From the NCBI GenBank assembly GCA_034509735.1, contig JACGWO010000001.1, positions 9,006,854 through 9,070,853 on the forward strand: a stretch of DNA of 64,000 nucleotides. Reading direction: 5' to 3'. This document shows, piece by piece, positions 12,003 through 23,357 of this stretch. Each line of letters opens with the position of its first letter. The first letter of the stretch is position 1. This DNA is from Sesamum alatum. Its lineage: Eukaryota > Streptophyta > Magnoliopsida > Lamiales > Pedaliaceae. The notes under the pieces were generated by a model. The model was not told the DNA's origin, did not search any database, and worked only from the letters and a program-made list of their open reading frames with translations. The translations under genes were made by a program, and so were the position numbers.

Positions 12003-14606
12003 GGTGGAGTTCATGTAGGCATAAATGGCGAGACCATCAGTATAATTGAGATGTACAGTATGAAGGACATGATGATCAAGAAAGATATCACTGGCAGTGG
12101 CATGGTTACAAATGATCATTCCAATTGCACCAGCTTTGGCAGCGGTGTCCCCCTTTAACGTTGTTGAAATTCTCCCATCCAGACACACCAAAATCTTGCC
12201 CTTCACTTTGTCAGGGTCCAATGATCCTGGCTCACACGCCGACCTGCACACAACATCGTTAAGTATCAGACGACAACGACTATGGTGAATTGTGTTGAAA
12301 GAGATTGATGTAGTTACGCATTCACGGCAGATCCAGATTGGGTTCTCGCGTCTTCACCACGAACAAGTGGATACATCCTACCATCTGACACTCCCTTCCA
12401 GAGGCTTGTGCCCTAAATAATATTGTATGTGAGAATTTTAGTACTGGGATACTAGAGAAATTTGCAATTTTGCTTCTGTAACTATAAGGGGTTAGAATTT
12501 TGATCGTGTTGAAATCAATTTCGATAATTTGGTCTTGCAACTAAAAAATTTAGCAATTTCAAGACAATTTTGTCTGAAAATTCATAATTTGGATGAAAAA
12601 GTGCACGTGACACGCTAATTTGGAGGTGGATAACCTTGAGTCGCACTCCATTCTGAAGGTGGACTTCTGCGGTGATAGCACGGTCAGTCGTACTTGCTCC
12701 TACTGTAATTACCCACGGACAAGATTGCCGACAGTTCCGGGGGCGGGTCCTTCATTCCCAGCAGCAGCTACAACGGTGATTCCATGTCTGATAGCAGTGA
12801 AGGCTCCTATCTCGATTGAACCGTCATAATAATTACTTTTAGAGCCACCCATGGAAATGGAGATGATGTCGACCCCATCGTCAATGGCATGATCAAAGGC
12901 TTTCAATATGTCGGCATCCACACAAACCGGCCAGCACACCTTGTAAGTAGCAACTCGAGCTTTAGGTGCACCGCCTCTTGCCGTTCCATTGTACATCCCA
13001 AAGACGCTTGCTCCCGGCACGAAATTCCCACCGGCCGTGGATAACGTGTGCGTCCCATGACCAATATAATCGCGTGCAGTGTCGACTACGTATCTTCTAC
13101 GCCCATATTTGTTCACGAAACCTTCATAGAAGTATTTGGCTCCAATGAGTTTTCTATTGCAGGGGAAAGGGGCGCCTTTATCCTTGTCACAACTTCCCTT
13201 CCATCTCTGAGGAATGGGGCCAAATCCTTCATCATGGAAGCTGGCTGATTCTGGCCAAACTCCTGCATGCATGCATGCAGTACCAATTAATCAATTAAAT
13301 TAATTAGAGAAATTAACAATTAATTGAGAGGATGCATGCATGATTTATTACCGGTATCAATACTTCCGATGATAACATCTTGACCAAATCTTGCCTTTTT
13401 CCAGAGAGAATCCGGTGGAACTACACCATTTGATCCAAGAGAGAGGAAATCCCAGGAATTCGTGGTTTTCAATTGTCTCTCCTCATTTCGGAAAACAGTT
13501 ACAACCATAGGATTTTCTGTCCATCCATGTAAGAATAGTGAAGTAATTAGTCAAACGTAAGAAAGTAGTGATCATGGTTTTCATCAGTCACTACTAATTG
13601 ACGTACGTACTTCGAATCACGGCCACCTCCGCCTCATCAAGTTGTGCTGCAAACCCATTGATGTGTCTTCTGTATGAATAAAAGATGGCGTCCTTGGCTT
13701 TCTTCTTGCTATATATATGTTCATGTGTAATAATTAATTGTCAGGAAATGAATAAATGGGAATGCATGCATGTTACGATAATTAAGGCAGGGTTAAATGT
13801 ATTTTATGTCTTATAACTTAAGTTATTTGGAGTTCTTGTTCCTTTAATTTTTTAGGGTAGCATTTTGGTCTTACATGTTTTTAATTTTCATGATTTTAGT
13901 TCTTTTTTTGCCGAAGTTCACCCCTCTCGCTGGAAAAATATATGTGCCTCTCACGTGGCATTTTAAATTAGGGTTTTTGTTCCTAGTGGCCCGTTTCTGC
14001 AAGCATTTCTGTCATTCAACTTTTTATGGTAGCATTTTGGTCCTGTATATTTTAGTTTTCACGATTTTAGTCCTTTTTTCGCCAGAATTTCAACATTCTT
14101 GCCTATGGAGGTGAACTCCGACAAACAAAAGGACTAAAATCGCGAAAATTAAAAAGATGAATGGTCAAAATGCTATCCTAAAAAAGTCAAAAGACAAAAA
14201 CATCAATAACTTAAGTTACGAAATAAAAATGCATTTAAGCCATTAAGGTACGTAGTATCTGATTTATACATGTGTATGTAAGAAAAATATATAGGAGGTT
14301 TGTACCATCCTAAAATGGACCCGAGGAAGTCAATATGAGCCTCTGTGCGATTATGTAGAACAAGCTTGCTAACTCGGAACAAGTCATCCGCATAATCCCC
14401 CATGTAAACAATATATGACTATCAACAAAAAAAAATTAAGCCAAATCAATAACACCCATAAACATCAATACATATATATATATACACATATTATTTCACA
14501 TATATACCTGTTTGAGAGCAAAAGCTGGAGTGTCCCATAGAGAGAGAATGATGAGGAGAATAGTTATTAGATGGGAACATGAGAATAAGTTGAAACACAA
14601 CATCAT
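10769..14606 (-). CDS. Secreted subtilisin-like serine protease (SBT5/AIR3 type), frame broken once
   Basis: Ten exons on the minus strand: 14508-14606, 14306-14418, 13611-13708, 13352-13516, 12635-13262, 12318-12412, 12001-12243, 11796-11910, 11468-11681 and 10769-11379, all with GT-AG borders and compatible phases. The N-terminus is a signal peptide (LLIILSLWDTPAFA). The I9 prodomain contains SYIVYMGD and YSYRRHINGFAA. Catalytic Asp (about residue 157, IIGSIDTG), His (about 227, YIGHGTH), the oxyanion-side Asn (AAAGNEGP) and Ser (about 558, SGTSMACP) are all present, with a PA insert (GKILVCLDG) and a fibronectin-III-like C-terminus. The conceptual length, about 793 aa, is normal for apoplastic plant subtilases, which process peptides and cell-wall proteins. 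One base is missing near 12714-12720, where N-L-A-P-W-V-I-T-V would be expected, producing a stop at 12709. Either a young pseudogene or a sequence error. The exon 7 donor is embedded in a (CT)n tract. Confidence 0.9.
13790..14241. mobile_element. Mutator-like MITE in subtilase intron 2
   Basis: The inverted ends GGGTTAAATGTATTTTATG and GAAATAAAAATGCATTTAAGCC enclose 452 bp with long matching arms (for example TAACTTAAGTTA on both sides). The flanking duplication is ATTAAGGCA / ATTAAGGTA (13781-13789, 14242-14250), 8 of 9 bases. It lies wholly in the intron between exons 14306-14418 and 13611-13708, so splicing need not be affected. Confidence 0.8.
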
Positions 14607-14802
14607 TTTACCCATATATATATAAATATATATTTAAAGAAATTAGTGATTGAACATCAATTTTGGTGTGCTAGTTCATTCACTTTTATGGCAGCAGAGG
14701 AATGTATCATTCCTCTGCATTTGTTGAAAAGTGAATGCAATAACAGATGAAATGAAAGCGAATTAAAGCTCTCTCTCCAAAACAATAAGAGGATGAATCT
14801 TG

Positions 14803-14810
14803 TATTTATA
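14803..14810 (-). promoter_or_regulatory. Probable TATA box of the subtilase gene
   Basis: TATAAATA on the minus strand lies about 200 bp upstream of the ATG. The same motif in the same local context recurs at 23003-23010 upstream of the broken second subtilase copy, showing that the promoter was duplicated with the gene. Confidence 0.5.
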
Positions 14811-14999
14811 ATAATGATTTTGAATGCACAATTTTTTTAATTTTGTGAAGAAAAATCGGCCACTCCATCCCCGATTTACTAGCTAACTTGGTTGGACTCA
14901 ATTAATTATACCACAAGATTCACCCAAAATTGCAACTTAATTTTACTCCTAAATAGGTCTATTTTTTTCTTTTGATTTCACGTTTTACAAAAAAAAATA

Positions 15000-16805
<1,806 letters not shown>

Positions 16806-16859
16806 GTCTCCACTTTTATAGAATGCAGTATATATAGTTTCTATCAAAAAAAATATTTT

Positions 16860-19800
16860 TCTTCTTGATTGTCCTCCTAGGGACGCCATTTATGTCCTTT
16901 GCAGATAGCTTCAACGTAGCAGATTCGTGACTGAAATTGATCCCCTATTGATTACTTCTCCTACTCCATCTCTGACAGGGAACTTGATCTTCATGTGCAT
17001 AGTCTAAATGATTAACCGCCTGTAATACATATGTTAAGAGTAGCCCTTCCTAAGATCGCATTGGAAGCGGAGAGAATGTCTAGTATTAGGAATTTAATCA
17101 TGCAATATTGCTCCATGGATCTCCCCCTAATTATTAGGGAGGGACACCATTCCTCGAAGGCGTGCTACCTCCACGACGAATCCATACAGGGAGGTGTCAA
17201 TTGCCTTCAGGGAATGTCCCCCAATTCCATTTGTCATAGCCCTTTCAAAACAGGATGTCGGTCGAGTTGCCTAAATCAACGAATATCCAGCTAACTTCAT
17301 AGTTGGCTAGAGTGGTCGTGATAATTAGTGCATCACTATGGGGGGGCTTGCAATCCGTGCCTCTCCATGGGGACAAATTGAATGATGGGGCAACCGCACC
17401 CATATCTAAAGCCTTTACAGGGGGAGCCCTGTCCATTTCTCAAACTTGCGTTTTCCTAGCCCTTTGGGAATCGCCTCTAGGAGGTCTACTAGTGATCATT
17501 TGGATGAACCCCTCCCCCCCCCCCCCCTTCCTTGGTAAGTTGTGTTCATCTTGTTCTCTTCAACGTGGGGTCTGAGAGTCTCCTCCCAGAGTCCTCCTGG
17601 GCCAGAGACGCGATCCCTTCCTTAAGGGGATCGTTTTCTTATATAGGTCAGTACCTGATAGGGTGTGTTTTACCTCTTATATGCATACTTAATTTGAGTG
17701 TTTCAGAAGATTTTCATTACATAGATAATTGAATTATACACCTTTTGAATTAAGGATCGAGATTCACCCATTTTTCACGCCCTATCCAGTACTCGAGTCT
17801 GTGCAGAAAAAAAGAATAAAATTGGAAACATTTATTTCCTTACTTCTGGAGAAGACGAAAAAGGAAGAAGATGTTGGCCAAAAGTGATTTATAAAGTAAG
17901 AAAACACATAGAGGGAAAAAAATCATCATTTTGGCGCGCGGAGCACGAAGTCGAAGACGTCGGCCTCGTCGATTAGTTTTTCTCTCTTCCTCTTAGCTTA
18001 TGTTTTCATTTAGAACTTCTTGTTTTGCTACGAACATGTTGTGTAGCTAATTCTCTGTTCTGATTCAACCAAAACATTGGACCCAATTGTTATGTTTTGA
18101 GGTTTTGATTTTATCCAATTTCGTCGAGTATTTCTCGTCTTGATTTATTGTTTATAGAATGATTATTATTGATAGACCTGACAATTTGATTCAATGTTAA
18201 TTGTTCTACTGCTATCCATAAGTTCAGTGGTCCGTAATTATCATGAATGATTGTTATGAACAGCAAGCAAATTTATTATGTGCTTTGCATTATTTATTTG
18301 TAGGGATGAAAAAACTGGGTTAGATAATTGCAGCTATCTCAATTGTTTGATCTAGATTCAATTGTTTTCATTGATGCAAATATTATTATTGATGTGATAT
18401 AGAACGCTATCGTGCCCAGTCCTAATTTAATAAGTTTGGATTTAGATGCTTGAGTCAAATCCATTACAAGAGGAAAACGAGAATTTATAACGACTATTCT
18501 AATAGATTTCAAGGTTGAATGCTTGGTTGTGGAATTAATCATTTGTGACCTATGATAGACATAACGATAGGGTGAGACACATCCCTTGGATTGGAATTTT
18601 CCTCTATCGATCGTATCTTAGTTATTTATTCTTTTTTTCCAATCCATAGTTCTCTAGGGATTTGACCTAGTTCCACGATTGCTACAATTTAGAATCAATA
18701 TTTATATTTTGACGGCTTCGATAACTGGTCAGTACCCTAGGATTTCTCCCTACAGATGAACTCCTAGAGGTATCCTTTTTTAATAAACCTCTCGATCTCA
18801 TCCTTGAGGTGACGATACTCTTCGGTAAGGTGTCTGGTCTCATTATAGAAGTGGCAGTATTTATCAGAGTGAGGCTTGGTGGTCCATCTTTGGCTTTTCG
18901 GGGCCAGGCCACGAATCCCTTGCCTTCTACCAACATTAACGCCTTGGTGGTGGATTCATTTAGAGGGGTATAGTCTAGAAGGGGCTTATTATCCATCTTA
19001 GATGCCTTGGTTGCTCTATCCAGGAGGCTGTCAAAGTTGGGAGCGAACTCTTGACGAGGGACTTGAAGAAGTCCCCATCCTGTAATCCTTATGCAAAGGC
19101 ACTGACTAAAACTTCAGACATAAGCGAGAGAACCTCCAAGGTTGTGGTGTTGAAGCATCAGAGGTTTTCCTTCAGGAACTCGATCTCCTTCTACTGGATC
19201 AAGAATTGACTCGTGGTCGTCTTCCAGTATTGCATGCTACTAGCAAATTGGTGAAGGAAAAAGGAGTGGAACTCCCTAAATAACCAGTTATAACCCATGG
19301 GTAATTGATTAAACCATTGTTGAGCAGCCCATGTGAAGGTAGTGGCGAATACCCTGCACTTAACTCCATCGGTATACTAATGAGTGGCATTCTCGAAGTG
19401 GGGCAGGTGTTATCGGGAGTCTGTAGATCCCTCATACTCTGCCATATTGGGAATCTGACAATTGGCTGAAAGTTCGGCCACGACCTCCTCGCTGAATGGG
19501 AATTCCTTTTTAATCCTCCGAGGTGATTCATAGAACACGTTTCTACATTTTCAAGAACCCTTATTGGAGCCGCTCCACGCAGGCTTTCCAGTAGCTAGAG
19601 CCATTCTCCTATAGGAGTGAGGGCTCCCCTCCCCTTCTAGGAAAAGAGTCTTATGGTAGGATCCCCTAGTACATTCCTTGAGGGATTGTAGGGATCGTCG
19701 ATGTTAGGCAAGGGCACCGTAGGGGCCAGACCGCCTTAGAAGACTGCCCGTGTTGATCATCTATTGGAGCCTATCTAATGGAAAAGGCAGCAACCTCCAA

Positions 19801-19960
19801 AGGAAGTGGCAAAAGAAGAACTAACGCGGCCAAGATCGAGGTTTGTGTGCCTCATACGGGGAGGAGGCGGTAGGGGAGTCCCGTCGACCAACTAGAGGGC
19901 CTGGTTGTCTCCCACCTTTGTGATCAACTCTCTCCTGCCTTTCAGTTCCACCGTTGGATG
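16860..19960 (-). pseudogene. Ty3/gypsy gag and protease remnant
   Basis: On the minus strand, 18690-19600 contains the gag block KCRVFATTFTWAAQQWFN and LHQFASSMQYWKTT, followed near 18790-18870 by YCHFYNETRHL-TEEYRHLKDEI, the region before the zinc knuckle. After an interrupting solo LTR it continues as ITSRPPRGDSQRARKTQV (about 17450-17510), then the aspartic protease region HSDALIITTTLANYEV and IFVDLGNSTDILF (17245-17340). Next come SNAILGRATLN (near 17050) and KIKFPV-type text to 16860. The protease active site is D-L-G instead of the usual D-(G/S/T)-G/A, a likely lesion. Many stops and frameshifts; reverse transcriptase and integrase are absent. Confidence 0.75.
17656..18731. mobile_element. 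Solo LTR inserted in the gypsy gag remnant
   Basis: The insert begins TGATAGGGTG and ends ACTGGTCA, flanked by the 5-bp direct repeat GTACC (17651-17655 and 18732-18736). This is the signature of an LTR element reduced to one LTR. The gag reading resumes across the removed block (NPRVLT then LYKKTIPLK), which supports the insertion. The coding family of this LTR is unknown to me. Confidence 0.7.
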
Positions 19961-20009
19961 CATCTAAAATACTCAAGTCCTAGATCTACGTTCCACAAAC
20001 GGTGCCTAT

Positions 20010-20820
20010 TGGTGCGAGCAAAAATACTCGTTTCATGGGGTCCAACTCAAATTTTTTGGGCCTTGGTTTCTCAAGTTCTAGAACGAGAACCTGTAAAAAA
20101 AAATGTTAGCACTCTGACACTCAAATTAGTATGTGCATAATAAAATCGAGAAAAAATAGAGTAGTAAAATGATAAAAAATCATTGAGTGTTTGGATTTCA
20201 CGTTTGCAAGTGTAATAGACAGTTTTCTCCTTTTGCATGAGGGAGTCTAATATTTGTAGGTGGCCTCCTTCAACCGTTAGGAGAGAACTGAGCCTACGCA
20301 GATTTGAGAGAGGAGCTATTTGTTAGCCATTGGAATCCCCCATTCTACAGGAGTGAGAGGGCTATCTGTAGGTAAAGGCCTCCTTGGCTGATAGGGTTAT
20401 CCTCCAGAGATAAGGATGGTTCTTGAGGATAAGTCTTCCGCCTAATGATAAGAACTTCTTCCTTTGATAAGAACATCTCCATATGCTTGGCGAGGTGGTT
20501 GAGATGAAGTCTTCAGACTGGAGTCCTAGGCCTCTAGGATGCTTAGCTAAAAGAGACCTACATCCTTGGTGAAGTGGCTCACGGTCGTCGTACCTGCCAC
20601 GTGGACGCTCCTGTTGCGTAGATAAGCATGGACACCCCTTGGACATCTCATGGGGGCTTGTGAACTTAGCGCTAGCCACAATTAAACCTTAAACCCAACT
20701 GAGAGATCTTGGGTTGCCCGAGGCCAAGGGCTTTGCGCCTTCCCGATCTCTCCTTAGGCTACTTGGGCCTCTGTATGGGTCATTTGGTTTTTAGGTGTAC
20801 CAAAGTGTGCTTCTGCAACA
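20010..20820 (-). repeat. LTR adjoining the gypsy remnant (its 5' LTR), approximate right end
   Basis: On the minus strand this block ends GCTCGCACCA next to GGCACCGTTTGTGGAACG (19983-20007), the usual leader just after a gypsy 5' LTR. Like the LTRs at 10-1043 and 1288-2380 it carries a GAGCAAAAATACTC hairpin-like motif and a GTTAGCACTC block, so the families are related. The outer boundary near 20820 is a guess. 20821-21570 is AT-rich and I see no gene in it. Confidence 0.5.
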
Positions 20821-21600
20821 AAATTAGCATGGGTTTGGATAAATTAGGGAGAGGATTTGTAGAGAAGAACTTAGGGCTTAGGGATTTTTTATTTTTTACT
20901 GTTGTGAATCTTCCTTGTGACTCTTCATTCTACATTAGGTTTTTTCTTACACGCGACAATCATGTGCTCTTTCTTTCCATCCAATCTCAAACATGTGAAT
21001 CTCACGTGTTTTCTGCATTTAAGTATTAATGGCAGAATGTGAACAAGACCAATATTGAACCATTTTCAAGCTAACTCTACAATATTCAACAGAAGCGTGG
21101 ATCAAATTTAAAATCCCATAAAGTAAGAGATTAAATTTCAAACGATCCCATCATGTGGGACCAAATTACAATTTTGCCCATATTAAACTCTTTGGTAAGT
21201 TAAGGCAATAAGATAGTGAGCATCTTGTTTAAAAAATCAAGGGATCATGTTAATTTTAGGGGATTTTTATCCATTAGCTATTTTAGAGGTGGTCAATTGC
21301 AATTAAAAATTTATTAATTCTTAAAATACAATTAGGTGTAATGATAAAATCTAGAGGTAGATAAATCATGCTTGATGTTGCTTTGTGTGTCATCTCAATT
21401 TTGCTCCCACAGAATTATGGGTTGTATTACGTGAACAAGTTAAAATTAATGAAAAGGCCCCACCAAAAGTAAAAAGAAATAGGCAGCTGCCATCAATAAA
21501 CCTTTTCATGGTGATAAGCACAAGCACTATAATCCTTCCACCATCACCACTAATCTATCATCATTCATTATTCATATAAAATTCCATCAGCACTCGGTAT

Positions 21601-21936
21601 ATGAAAACTGCTCTTCACATCACTCAAACACCCCAAGAAATCATGCGGAGAATACTGGCTGCCTTGAGAAGAAACTTCCTGAACATCAAGAAGAACAGCT
21701 CTCGAGTTGCAGATGAGAATATTGCCAGTGCCAGTATGGACACAATTGCATCACCATCACGGGTTCCTTTCTTCTGTGGCACTCTGATAACTGCTCCATT
21801 CTCGCTGCTTTCTTGTCTATCCCACCCGCGTATAGATGGCCCTGATGGTGTGTGGGTGTCGGCGGAGCTGCCGCAGACGTCGGAGGTCACTCATCTCATG
21901 GTCCGGGACAGTTTGCGATATGCCATTTTGATGTGA
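21601..21936 (+). CDS. Small uncharacterised plant protein, 111 or 97 aa
   Basis: A single-exon frame opens with ATG at 21601; a second in-frame ATG at 21643 (MRRILAALRRN) may be the true start because a TATA-like ATATAAAA lies only about 28 bp upstream of 21601. The product has a basic N-terminus, a hydrophobic patch (PFFCGTLITAPFSLLSCLSH) and an acidic, polished C-terminus ending VTHLMVRDSLRYAILM. The shape resembles short plant-only proteins that end in a similar motif, but I cannot name the family. There is no signal peptide or clear domain. Codon use and GC content are higher than in the surrounding DNA, which favours a real gene. The minus-strand ORFs over it are shadows. Confidence 0.55.
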   Translation: MKTALHITQTPQEIMRRILAALRRNFLNIKKNSSRVADENIASASMDTIASPSRVPFFCGTLITAPFSLLSCLSHPRIDGPDGVWVSAELPQTSEVTHLMVRDSLRYAILM

Positions 21937-22370
21937 AAAAGGAATGCACACAACCTGCTTGATGGGATGCTTGGTTGAGGATAGATGCTGACTCCATTTT
22001 TTGGGCACCCCTCCTCATTTTACAGATAAGATAATCCATAAGGCCGTAATTTGTTAGTTTACGAGTTTGTGTTAATTCATGGAAATAGGAATTAGTAGAA
22101 TATATGGTTTGGGTTTGGTTTGGCTATAATTATATGTTGGTCGTATGTAGTATCTACTACCAAGAATGAAGATGCATAAAGATTACATAATGTGTATTGA
22201 TGTAAGTATTGTTTGGCTTTATGAACTCTCTGTTGTGGAGATTTTCTCTGTGATATGGCAAGATTTAAAAGGCACTGTTTTTGAAGGGTAGTCTCAATTC
22301 AGCAGGTTGAGTTTGAATGAGGGACAAGTATTGTTGCCAGTGAATGTTCTCATTATGGTTTCGCTATAAC

Positions 22371-22508
22371 CAATTAATATACGAGCCATCAACCAATTGG
22401 TTGAAATTAGCATCACTCTTCTCGTTGAAGGAGACCGTCTTGGGTTAAAACCCAAGTGTACCCAACCCCCCACCCACATTGTACTCAAAAGGGAAAAAAA
22501 AAAAATTA
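22371..22508 (+). mobile_element. SINE-like insertion in the subtilase fragment
   Basis: The intact subtilase reads straight through this point (ATAACCAAT then ACCACA), so about 138 bp have been inserted. The insert has a GGGTTAAAACCC block resembling a Pol III B box, a TGGTTGAAATTAGC block that could be an A box, and an A-rich tail (GGGAAAAAAAAAAAA). Flanks are AATTAAT / AATTAT, a poor duplication. Classification as a tRNA-derived SINE is inferred. Confidence 0.45.
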
Positions 22509-22645
22509 TACCACAGAGGAAATATCCGTAGTCTCTTAGACTCAAGTCATACACCAAGCCCGAATCAACTGCTAGGTTTGGTCTTGTATGCCTTGCTCCA
22601 TAACTAAATGGTGTTCCTTTCAACTAAAGAGGCCCCGTCAAGAAT

Positions 22646-22819
22646 CGAATTGAATTTTTTGTTACAAATCCTATTTTATATTATACTCTATTCAACATAC
22701 ACACATCACCTATTTAAAAATGAGATCTTGTATTTTATCTAGGAAAAGACTTTTATACATGTGATGGTGTATGTTGAATAGAGTAGAAGATGATATAAAC
22801 TTTGCAACAGAAAATTCGA
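22646..22819. mobile_element. hAT-like MITE, 174 bp
   Basis: The perfect 8-bp duplication TCAAGAAT (22638-22645, 22820-22827) flanks a foldback whose arms share ACTCTATTCAACATACAC on opposite strands, with ends CGAATTGAATTTT and AAAATTCGA. The undisturbed site is present in the intact subtilase (GTCAAGAATAGG near 11343). An 8-bp duplication is the hAT hallmark. Confidence 0.75.
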
Positions 22820-23357
22820 TCAAGAATAGGCCTGTTGGTTGTTGCACATGACTGCAGTGAGGCTGTCAGCATGGATGTCGACGCAAGAATGTTTTCTCTT
22901 TTCAGGCAGCGGAGGGAGGACGATATCCTCCTCTGCTTTTGCTGAAGAGTGAAATACAACAATGAAACCAAAACTATCCAGAGAATAAGAGGATCATTTG
23001 TGTATTTATAGTGAAGTAGAAAAATATTTGTGATCCAAACTACTTAATTTCACTCTAGCCCTCATTACTACCAAACAGTGTCCAACTCAACTAATTATGC
23101 CACAAGATTCACAATGTCAATCAGATGCTCCTGAAGCTCCCATTACTCTGTTTTGATTGTTCATTACAGAGAAATTACATGCAAAAGTAATATAGCATTG
23201 TAGTTACAAACTTGTTTAATAGTTAATCTAAGAGATTATATACAAAGAACAATAGTACATCTTGTATAAATACTAGCTAAAAAAAAATAAAGCACGATTC
23301 TCAACAGATATATATAATATATGTAGCAACATCATGAACAGAGGTGTCTGAATGATT

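Larger units (their letters stand above)
22258..22870 (-). pseudogene. Fragment of a second subtilase gene
   Basis: Minus-strand text GTPFSYGARHTRPNLAVDSG-LVYDLSLRDYG, then GYSETIMRTFTGNNTCPSF, matches the last exon of the intact-looking subtilase (11130-11330). 22800-22870 matches the intron-exon border at 11341-11410. 22900-23120 matches the promoter region at 14690-14910, including TATAAATA at 23003-23010. So a tandem copy lost nearly all of its exons, bringing promoter and 3' end together. It is further split by the insertions at 22371-22508 and 22646-22819. Confidence 0.8.

Noticed and set aside
17656..18736. A 10-bp target duplication of an unknown element class
   Set aside because: TG and CA termini with a 5-bp GTACC duplication explain the data as a solo LTR; the extra five bases are the LTR end matching the flank.
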